A DNA stretch of 64,000 bases from JAXLQL01 sp046331625 (GTDB lineage Bacteria > Acidobacteriota > Terriglobia > Bryobacterales > Bryobacteraceae). The notes under the pieces are model-generated. The model was given only the letters and a program-made list of their open reading frames with translations. It did not search any database and had not been told where the DNA came from. Position numbers and translations under genes: made by a program. The stretch lies in the NCBI GenBank assembly GCA_046331625.1, contig JAXLQL010000008.1, positions 62,001 to 126,000 of the forward strand, given 5' to 3'. This document shows positions 35,283 to 43,700 of the stretch, one piece after another. The first letter of the stretch is position 1, and every line of letters begins with the position of its first letter.

Positions 35283-36632
35283 GTGAAGCTGCTTTCGCGC
35301 GTTGTCTGGTCTGAGGGGATGCATCTGGCCCCCCACCATTTCCAGACCCAGAGCCGCTACTTCGAAGACGCCATCCACTTCGCGGCCTCCACGCTCTGGT
35401 TCAAGCCCTACGGTCTCGCCGCCTGCCAAATGGACGCCGAAGCCCTGGAAAACGGCACTCTGGCGCTGCTCCACGCACGCGGCGTGCTCGACGATGGCCT
35501 CCCCTTTCAGATCCCGAGCCCGGATTCAGCTCCCTCCGCGCGCGCCATCGCATCCATCTTTCCTCCTACCGCCGACTCCCAAATCGTGCTGCTCGCCATC
35601 CCCTCAGTGGCTCGCAACTCCCGCATGGTTGGCGATGGCGAGTCCATCCAGTTCCGGTACCTCACCGAAGAACAAGTACTGGCCGACGAAACCAGCGGCA
35701 CCGACGAAGCCAAGGTCGCGCTCGGCCGCAAGAACTTTCGCCTCGTGCTCGAATCCGAACCGCACGACACTCTCGCGTCGCTTCCCGTGGCGCGCGTTCG
35801 CCGCGATGGGTCCGGCCGCTTCGTCTACGACGAAACCTTCATCCCGCCTTGCCTCGAACTGAGCGCCAGCCCGCGGTTGAACACGCTCACGCGACAGCTC
35901 GTCGAGATCATGACGGAGAAGAGCGACGCTCTCGGAGGCGGAGCTCGCGCTGCCCAAGGCGAAGCCCTCGCCGACTATTTCCGGCGCGATCTCGGTAGCT
36001 TCTGGTTCCTCCACACCGTGCGTTCGAGCCTCGGCGTGCTGCGCCATCTGCTGCTCACCAAGCACGGCCACCCCGAAGAGCTCTATCGCGAAATGGCTCG
36101 CCTCGGCGGAGCGCTCTGTTCGTTCTCGCTGCAAGTGCATCCGCGCGACTTGCCGCTCTACGATCACGACCGCCTCACTGACTGCTTTCACACGCTCCAC
36201 CGCCAGATCCGCGAACTGCTCGAGCTTCTCGTCCCCACTTCTTCGGCCACCATCGCCCTGGAGCCGGCGGGCAATTACTTCTACGCGGGTGCGGTCGCTG
36301 ATCCGCGCTGGCTCGACAATTCGCGCTGGCTGCTCGAGGTCCGCGCCTCGGCGGGAGAAGCGGAGGTGATCACGCTCGCGCCGCGTCTGGTGAAGCTTTG
36401 CTCGGAGCGCTTCGTGCCCGAACTCGTAAAACGGGCCGTTCCCGGCCTTACCTTGACCCATGTGCCGACTCCGCCGCCGGCCGTCCCGGCGCGAGCCGAC
36501 GCTCAATATTTCGGAGTAACCAAACAGGGACCTTGTTGGGACCATATCGTTGCCACCCGCCGCGTCGGTGCGTACGTACCCGGCGACCTGCCAGACGCCC
36601 GCCTGGCATTGTGGGTCATCAACGACCGCTAA
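35283..36632 (+). CDS. tssK: Type VI secretion baseplate protein TssK
   Basis: 449 residues. The GTG at 35283 is preferred over the one at 35274 because AAAGG lies nine bases upstream and the product then starts close to the family norm (KLLSRVVWSEGMHLAPHHFQ). That last motif, with WxEGMxLxPxHFQ, is diagnostic of TssK. Further family blocks are FWFLHTVRSSLGVLRHLL, HPEELYREMARLGGALCSF and LPLYDHDRLTDCFHTL. TssK is the trimeric baseplate adaptor that links the baseplate to the TssL/TssM membrane complex. It is the first of four rightward genes. Confidence 0.95.
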   Translation: MKLLSRVVWSEGMHLAPHHFQTQSRYFEDAIHFAASTLWFKPYGLAACQMDAEALENGTLALLHARGVLDDGLPFQIPSPDSAPSARAIASIFPPTADSQIVLLAIPSVARNSRMVGDGESIQFRYLTEEQVLADETSGTDEAKVALGRKNFRLVLESEPHDTLASLPVARVRRDGSGRFVYDETFIPPCLELSASPRLNTLTRQLVEIMTEKSDALGGGARAAQGEALADYFRRDLGSFWFLHTVRSSLGVLRHLLLTKHGHPEELYREMARLGGALCSFSLQVHPRDLPLYDHDRLTDCFHTLHRQIRELLELLVPTSSATIALEPAGNYFYAGAVADPRWLDNSRWLLEVRASAGEAEVITLAPRLVKLCSERFVPELVKRAVPGLTLTHVPTPPPAVPARADAQYFGVTKQGPCWDHIVATRRVGAYVPGDLPDARLALWVINDR

Positions 36633-36666
36633 CGCCACTGAACGTCGCGTACTATAGAGGAGTTCC

Positions 36667-36714
36667 ATGGGTACTCCCCGTGCGCCTTCTCGGGCGCCTA
36701 CTGGCCCTGGGTAG
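36667..36714 (+). CDS. Possible 15-residue leader peptide between tssK and tssL
   Basis: ATG at 36667 with a strong ribosome site (AGAGGAG, four bases upstream) coding MGTPRAPSRAPTGPG and a TAG stop, in the 132-base gap before tssL. It is rich in proline, glycine and arginine. No similarity can be judged at this length. A TACTAT box lies 12 bases upstream. It may be a translated leader or simply chance; nothing proves expression. Confidence 0.25.
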   Translation: MGTPRAPSRAPTGPG

Positions 36715-36764
36715 AGCCCTGGCCGCGCGAGCCTACTTTGGAGAGAGAAGAGGACTGACAGCCT

Positions 36765-37451
36765 ATGTCTAGCGGAGGCACCGCCGTTGCGAGGACCCAG
36801 TCGCTGGCCCTCGTGTTTCAAGAGCTGTTGACCGTCATTGTGCGAATCCGGGCCGGCCGGCAGCCCGTCACTGACGCCGAAGTGTTCCGCGCCCAGGTGC
36901 GTGATTCCCTTGCCAAAGCCGAAGACTCGGCGGTTCGCGCGGGGTACTCGAAGGAAGATGCGCGCCTCGGCCTGCTCGCCATCGTCGCCTTCCTCGATGA
37001 AACAGTGCTCGCCTCTTCGAACCCCGTCTTCCGAGACTGGCCTCGCCAGCCGCTCGGCCCGGACTACTTCGGAAAGTTCGTCGCCGGCGAATCGTTCTTC
37101 CTCTACCTGCGTGACCTGCTCACGGCCGAGGACTCGCACCGCGTCGCCGACATCCTCGAGGTCTACCAGCTCTGCCTTCTGCTCGGATATCGCGGCAAGT
37201 TCGGTGCGGGCCGCGAAGGCGATCTCCAGATGGTCACCAATCGCGTCGCCGAGAAGATCTACCGGATTCGCGGAGCTTCCCCTTGGATCGTCCCGCCGGT
37301 GGAGCGCCAGGAGGCCGTCATCCTCGACAAAGACCCTTGGAGCCGGCGAATTCTCATGGGTGCGGGTGCGTTTTGTGTGCTCGCTTTGGTTCTGTTTTTC
37401 GCTTATATGATCATGCTGAGCTCGGCCGTCTCGAGCGTAAGGAGCGCCTGA
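36765..37451 (+). CDS. tssL: Type VI secretion membrane protein TssL (DotU/IcmH family)
   Basis: 228 residues. It has the cytoplasmic DotU helical domain (about 10-185), with QEALTVIV-like start (LVFQELLTVIVRIRAG), YSKEDARLGLLAIVAFLDET and YQLCLLLGYRGKFGAG. One C-terminal membrane span (about 203-222) anchors it. There is no peptidoglycan-binding extension. TssL binds TssM and TssK in the inner membrane. The next gene begins four bases after its stop. Confidence 0.95.
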   Translation: MSSGGTAVARTQSLALVFQELLTVIVRIRAGRQPVTDAEVFRAQVRDSLAKAEDSAVRAGYSKEDARLGLLAIVAFLDETVLASSNPVFRDWPRQPLGPDYFGKFVAGESFFLYLRDLLTAEDSHRVADILEVYQLCLLLGYRGKFGAGREGDLQMVTNRVAEKIYRIRGASPWIVPPVERQEAVILDKDPWSRRILMGAGAFCVLALVLFFAYMIMLSSAVSSVRSA

Positions 37452-37454
37452 GCC

Positions 37455-40400
37455 ATGACGATCGTCTATGTCATCGCCGCTGTCCTGCTCCTCGTGTGGG
37501 GCGTCGCAACCTGGTTCGCCGCCAACTGGCTCGGTCTCACCGGGAACGCGGTATGGCTGTTCCGCATCGGCCTCTGGCTCATGGGACTCGCCGCCGCCGT
37601 GCTCGCCGTGCTCTTGATCAAGAAGAAGAAATCCGAACCCGCGGGTACCGGCGGCCTCAATGACGAGGTCACCGCGCTTTCGAATGACGCCAATTCGCGG
37701 CTGGCTTCGTCGCAGCAGGTACGCGGCGGCGGAAGCCGCATCTCAGACCTTCCGCTGATCCTCTTCCTCGGCGAAGGTGGCTCCACCAAAACCACTGCGA
37801 TCGTCAGCTCCGGACTCGAACCCGAACTCATCGCCGGCCAAGTCTACCAGGACAACGCCATTCTCACTACGCGATCCGGCAATCTCTGGATCGGCGCTGG
37901 CGCGTTGTTCGCCGAAGCTTCCGGAGCGCTGCTCAATGACGCCTCCGCGTTCCAGCGATTCGTTTACTACCTGCGCGCTCGCGGCGTGGGCCAGGCGTTC
38001 GGCAAGAGCCAGCAGGCCCCGCGCGCCGTGGTGGTGTGCGTGTCGGCAGAAGCTCTCACGCAGCTCGACTCGGGATCGATCACCGCGCTCGCGCGCAAGA
38101 TGCAGGGGATTCTCGGCCAAGTGGCGCAGACGCTCGGCAGCCGCCTTCCCGTCTACGTGCTGGTCACCAAGCTCGATCGCGTGCAGTTCTTCCCCGAGTA
38201 CGTGCGCAACATGACGCGCGAAGAGGCGAATCAGGTGTTCGGGACCACGCTGCCCTTGGTCGACTTGTCGCAGTTGGGCGCCTACGCCGAGAACGAAACC
38301 AGGCGCATCGGCGCCGCGTTCGACACGCTCTTCGCCGGGCTCGCCGAGAAACGCCTCGAGTATCTTCGCCGCGAGAATGACGCCGCGGTTTCGCCAGCCG
38401 TCTACGAGTTCCCGCGCGAGTTCCGCCGCACGCGCGACAATCTGGTCAAGTTCCTGGTCGATCTCGGCCGGCCGTCGCAGTTGCGCGCGAGCCCGTTCCT
38501 GCGCGGCTTCTACTTCACCGGCGTGCGCGGAGTGGCCGGCGATGGCGGCCGCCGCGTGCCGCAGTGGGTCTTTCTCCAGAACTTCTTCAAGCAAACGCTG
38601 CTCGAAGATCGCGTGGCGCGCGAAACCAGCGGCGCCAATGCGCAGGCGAGCTCTTCGCATCGCATCATCGGAGCCGTGGCTTCGCTGGCCGCGCTCGGGT
38701 TCCTTGGCGGCGCCACTGCGTCATTCTTCAATAACCGCTCGGTGATCGGTGAAGCACGCGATGCCTCGCAAGCGCTCACGGCGATGCGTCCGGCGCCGGG
38801 CGTCGCGCCCACGGTCGAGATGCTGCGCCAGCTCGAACGCCTTCGCGTTCCCACCGAGCAAGTCACCGGTTGGGAGCGCAACGGCGCGCCGTTCTGGCAT
38901 CGCTGGGGACTCTATCCGGGCACCGCGCTCTACGACAATGTCCGAGCCAGCTACTGCGAGAACTTCCGCCGCCTGTTGCTCTCCGACACGCTGACGAGCG
39001 TGGCCGGAGCCATGCGCGTACTGCCGCAAACACCCGGACCCAACGATTCCTACGAAGCTCCTTACTCGGCCCTCAAGTCCCACTTGCTCGCCACTTCGCA
39101 TCCGGGCAAGGCCGATGCCGGAAATCAGGCGTTCCTCGCGCAAGCGCTCTCGGCTCGATGGGCTGCGACGAAGAACCCCGGCGACGAGCAACTGAAGCTC
39201 GCGCGCGCACAATTCCAGTTCTACGCGCAGGAGCGCCCGGGAGACTACTGCCCGGCTCGTCCCGATTCCGATGGCATCCGCAACGCGCGGCTCTACCTGA
39301 TGCAGTTCAAGCTCGTCGATCGCGCCTATCGCAACATCCTCGACGCCGTCGGTGCCCATGGCAAACCGGTTCGCTTCCTCGATCCCGCCGGCGCCGTGGT
39401 CGATCGCAAGGAAGTCCCCTATGCGTTCACGAAGACCGGCTTCATCGAAGTGCAAGCCGCCATCCGCAAAGCGCCCGATTACTTCGATCGCGAGCCTTGG
39501 GTGATGGGCGATCAGAAGGGTTCGGCGCCGGTGCAGAATGACGCCGAGATCGTGCAAGCGCTTCAGGGCCGTTATCGCGACGAGTTCCTCTCGCAATGGA
39601 CGGAGTTCCTCAACGCCGGACAAGTCACGCCCTACGCGAGCCTCAAAGACGCCTCCACCAAGCTCTCGCGGCTGACCGAAGCCAAGACGCCATTGATGGA
39701 GCTGTTCTGCACCATCTCGAACCACACCGCGGTGGAGAACCCAGACATCGTGAAGGCGTTCCAGCCGATCCAATCGCTCGCTCCGCCCACGTGCCTGCAG
39801 AGCGGCCAATTCATCGCCGACCCCAACCGCGCCTACATGGGCAAGCTGGTGGACCTGCAGATCAAGATCGACCAGGTGGCCGCGCTCCCCGCCAACTCGG
39901 AGTACTCGCTCGACATGGAAGCCGGAGCAGCCAAGGCCGCCGCCAAGGTCACCGCGCAAACCGCCAATCTGATGGCGAAGGCGCAGAAGCTGCTCGAAGA
40001 TCCGATCATCAACGCCGAGAAGTTCCGCCCAGATCCCAACGCCAAACCGAATGCGGCGGGCGCGGGTCTCTGCTCGGAACTCAATCCGGTGCTCAAGAAG
40101 TTTCCGTTCCGCGGAGCCGCCAGCGAACAGATCCGGCCTGACGACGTCAACGCCGTGTTCAATCCCCAATCGGGCCGGCTGTTCGCTTTCGTCAACGAAG
40201 GCCTGCAAGACGTGGTGTCGAATATGGGCGGCCACTTCGCCGCCAAGGCCGGCGGCAAGGTCACGCCATCGGACGCGTTTCTCGCGTTCCTGAATCGCGG
40301 CGGTGACATCTCGAAAGCCTTCTTCGCCACGGGTGGACCCAAGCTCACCTACACCGTGCGTGCATTGCCGTCGCCGGAAATCGAGAGCTTCGAGCTGACC

Positions 40401-40748
40401 ATTGACGGCAAGAAGATGAAGGGCTCCGGCAAGGGCGGCGACACGGCCGAATTCCAGTGGCCCGGAGACGGCTCTGGAGTCCAGCTTTCCGGAAAAGGGA
40501 AGGACATCGGAAATACGTCCTCTTCCATACCCGGATCCGCCGCCCTGTTCATGTTCCTGTTCAAAGCCGCTGACCGCAACTCGGGATCCACCTACGAGTG
40601 GGACCTGAAGGCATCCACCTCGATCGGTAGGATGGGGTCGAGCTCGGCTGCCAAGGCGACGCTGAAGCTCCAAATCGAGTCCAAGCCCGTGAACGTGCTC
40701 CGCCCAGGCGCCATGGAGATGGTCTGCACCGGCAAGGTGGCGCGCTGA
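37455..40748 (+). CDS. tssM: Type VI secretion membrane protein TssM (IcmF family)
   Basis: 1097 residues. Two N-terminal membrane spans (about 3-25 and 34-55) precede the cytoplasmic NTPase-like domain with a variant P-loop GEGGSTKTT (about 106-114). The glycine normally before the lysine is replaced by threonine. VYVLVTKLDRVQFFPEY supplies the G-protein-like TKLD element. A third span is at about 402-423, followed by the long periplasmic part with TssM-C beta domains near the end (ESFELTIDGKKMKGSG, TAEFQWPG, GSAALFMFLFKAAD). TssM spans the envelope and links to the outer-membrane lipoprotein TssJ, which is not in the window. Confidence 0.94.
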   Translation: MTIVYVIAAVLLLVWGVATWFAANWLGLTGNAVWLFRIGLWLMGLAAAVLAVLLIKKKKSEPAGTGGLNDEVTALSNDANSRLASSQQVRGGGSRISDLPLILFLGEGGSTKTTAIVSSGLEPELIAGQVYQDNAILTTRSGNLWIGAGALFAEASGALLNDASAFQRFVYYLRARGVGQAFGKSQQAPRAVVVCVSAEALTQLDSGSITALARKMQGILGQVAQTLGSRLPVYVLVTKLDRVQFFPEYVRNMTREEANQVFGTTLPLVDLSQLGAYAENETRRIGAAFDTLFAGLAEKRLEYLRRENDAAVSPAVYEFPREFRRTRDNLVKFLVDLGRPSQLRASPFLRGFYFTGVRGVAGDGGRRVPQWVFLQNFFKQTLLEDRVARETSGANAQASSSHRIIGAVASLAALGFLGGATASFFNNRSVIGEARDASQALTAMRPAPGVAPTVEMLRQLERLRVPTEQVTGWERNGAPFWHRWGLYPGTALYDNVRASYCENFRRLLLSDTLTSVAGAMRVLPQTPGPNDSYEAPYSALKSHLLATSHPGKADAGNQAFLAQALSARWAATKNPGDEQLKLARAQFQFYAQERPGDYCPARPDSDGIRNARLYLMQFKLVDRAYRNILDAVGAHGKPVRFLDPAGAVVDRKEVPYAFTKTGFIEVQAAIRKAPDYFDREPWVMGDQKGSAPVQNDAEIVQALQGRYRDEFLSQWTEFLNAGQVTPYASLKDASTKLSRLTEAKTPLMELFCTISNHTAVENPDIVKAFQPIQSLAPPTCLQSGQFIADPNRAYMGKLVDLQIKIDQVAALPANSEYSLDMEAGAAKAAAKVTAQTANLMAKAQKLLEDPIINAEKFRPDPNAKPNAAGAGLCSELNPVLKKFPFRGAASEQIRPDDVNAVFNPQSGRLFAFVNEGLQDVVSNMGGHFAAKAGGKVTPSDAFLAFLNRGGDISKAFFATGGPKLTYTVRALPSPEIESFELTIDGKKMKGSGKGGDTAEFQWPGDGSGVQLSGKGKDIGNTSSSIPGSAALFMFLFKAADRNSGSTYEWDLKASTSIGRMGSSSAAKATLKLQIESKPVNVLRPGAMEMVCTGKVAR

Positions 40749-40774
40749 TTCGACTATCCTAACGAAGGAATCCC

Positions 40775-43700
40775 ATGCCCGTCCTGAAAGGCAGGTACGA
40801 ACTCCGCAACGTCCTCGGCGAGGGCGGAATGGGAGTCGTGTACCGCGCCTTCGACCTCGAACTGCGCCGTGAAGTGGCCCTCAAGACCATTCGCGATGCG
40901 CAAGAACAAACCATCCTGGAATTGTTTTTCAAGGAAAGCGCCGTGCTGGCGTCGCTCCAGCACCCCAACATCGTCGACATCTACGACCACGGCGAGTTCG
41001 AAGAAGCCGGTATCCGCCGTCCTTTCTTCGTGATGCCCCTGCTCGGCGGAGCTCCGCTCTCGAAGCTGATGCAGACAGCGCCGCAGCGCCTCACGCCTGA
41101 CCGGGTGGTCTCCATCATGGTGGCGTCCCTGCGCGGCCTGCAGGCCGCCCACGAGCGCGGCCTCGTCCATCGCGACCTCAAGCCGAGCAACATCTTCGTG
41201 ATGGAAGACGACTCGGTGAAAATCATCGACTTCGGCGTGGCCCACCTGGCCGACTCGCATTCGAGTCTGGGCATGAAGGGCACGCTCTTCTACATGGCGC
41301 CCGAGCAGTTGCGCCTCGAGCCCGTCACCGCCGCCTCGGACATCTTCTCGATGGGCGTCGTCTGCTTCGAATTGCTCACGCGCCAGCGCCCCTTCCGCGG
41401 CTCGAATCAGGAAGAGATCGCCGAAGCGATCCGCCGCCACGTGCCGCCTCCGGTCTCGGAACTGAATCCGGCCGTCAGCGCGATCATGAGCCAGGTGGTG
41501 CATGCGGCGATGGCCAAGCAGCCGTATCACCGCTTCGCTTCGGCTCGCGAATTCGCCGATGCGCTCCAGAAGTCCCTTCACGGCCATACCGTGGAACGCT
41601 TCGACTCGGCCAAGATCGCTCCCCGCATTCGCCGTGCCGGAGCCGCGCTCGAAGACTCCGAGTACGAACTGGCCGACGAGATCCTGCGCGAGCTCGAGTC
41701 CGAGGGTCACATGCATCCCGAGTTGCGTCCCCTGCGCAAGCAAGTGGACCAGGCGATGCGCATGCGCACGGTGCGCCAACTGCTCGAGAGCGCGCAGCGC
41801 CGCGTGAAACAGGAAGAGTATCAGCTCGCGCTCGAGAAGGTCCATCAGGTGCTCCAGATGGATCCGGGGAATCCGGAAGCCGCGGCCCTGCGCTCCACCA
41901 TCGAGAGCAGGCGTAGCGCCAGCCAGGTGCAGAACTGGCTGCAGTTGGCCGAGCAGCACATCAATAACTACGCCTTCACCCATGCGCGGCAAGCGCTGCA
42001 GAACGTGCTGCAGGTGAGCCCCACCGACGCGCAAGCGCTCCAACTGCTCGATTCGGTCAATCGCAAAGAGCAGGAGTACATTCAGGTCAAGCGCGAGAAG
42101 GAGCGCGACTACCAGTCCGCTCTCGACAATCTCAATCGCGGCGAAATCAGCAACGCGCTGAGCAAGATCGAGCGCGTGATGGAGCTCGAAAACAAAGCGC
42201 CGGACCGCACCGATGTCGACAAGGCCGCCTCATACCACGATCTCTACAACAAGGTTCGCTCCGAGCACGACGCCCTCAAGAGCGCGCTCGCCGAGGCGAA
42301 GAAGCTGCTCGAAGACGGCAACCACGCCGCGGCCGCGCACGTTTGCGATAGCTGGCTCGAGAAGTATCCCAACCACGCGCTCTTCCAATCACTGAAGTTC
42401 GATATCGGCGAGCGCCGGCGGCAGGATCTCTCGGCATTCGTCGCCAAAGTGGATGGCGAGGTGCAGGCCACGCCCGACCTCGATCGCAAGGTAAGCCTGC
42501 TCGAAGAGGCTCTGGTCCGCTACCCGGGTGAGTCGCATTTCGAACAGGCGCTCAAGGGCGTGCAAGCCCGCCGCGACCATATCAACGCGCAAGTCGCCAA
42601 GGCGCGCAATCTCGAAGACCGCGGACAGTACGCCGATGCGCTCGCGCAATGGGGCATCGTGCGCAGCGTGTATCCGCAGTTCCCTGGGCTCGAATACGAG
42701 ATCCAGCGGCTCGAGACCCGCCGCGACAACCAGACTCGCCTCGAACAGAAGGCTCGCGAGGTAGCGCAGATCGAAGCCGCCATCAACCTCGGCGACTACA
42801 AGCACGCACTCAGTCTCGTAACGGCCGCGAAGCCCGATTTCCCCGATGACCAGGAAATGCTGGGCCTCGAGCGCGTGGCGAGCGAAGGGGTGGTCCGCGC
42901 CGAGAAGGCCCAAGCTCTGGTGGATGAAGCGAAGCGCCTGGTGGACGAAGGCAAGTTCGGCGAGGGCCAAGGCAAGCTCGAAGAAGCGTTGCGCCTCAAC
43001 CCGCGCTCGAACGTTGCCCGCGCCCTGCTGGCCGACTCGTTCATCAAGTGGTCATCGAAGGAGATGAACTCCGACCCCGGCCGCGCCGACGATCTGGCGC
43101 GCCGCGCACTCGAGCTCGATCCGCTCAATCCGCAAGCGCGCAATCTGCGAACGCTGATCTCGGACCGCCGCCGCGAGACCGTCGTCAACGAGATCCTCAC
43201 CTCCGTTCGCCGCCATCAGAACGACGGCGACATCGAAGCCGCACTCGCCGAGACTCGCCGCGGCCTCACCGAGTTCCCCAACGAACAGCGACTGCTGCAC
43301 GCCGACCAGAACATTCGCGCCGTGCAGACCGAGACCATCCGGCAGCGCGAGAAGGCGAGCGGCATCGAGCGGATCCGCCAGACCCCGGCGGGCGATCTGC
43401 CTTCGATGGAAGCGCTGCTCGAGCAGACGCGCACGATGCAGAAGGAGTATCCGGGCGATACCGAGGTAGAGGAACTGGCGCGCGCCATCGAGCGGCGCAA
43501 AGCTGAACTCGTGCCGCCACCGCTACCGAAGCCGCCTACGGTCACGCCTCCTCCTCCCGCGCCGTCGCCGATCGCGGCGGCTGCTCCGGCGCCCATCGTT
43601 CCGCCCACGGTCGAGACGAAACTTCCGCCGCCGATGCCGCCACCGCCAAAGCCGGCCGCAACAGTGGCTGTGCCTCCGGTTGCGCCCGTGGTCAAGAAAC

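Noticed and set aside
38721..40673. A 650-codon open frame antisense to tssM
   Set aside because: High GC makes antisense frames long; the plus strand holds a clear TssM with all domains, and the antisense product has no recognisable fold.
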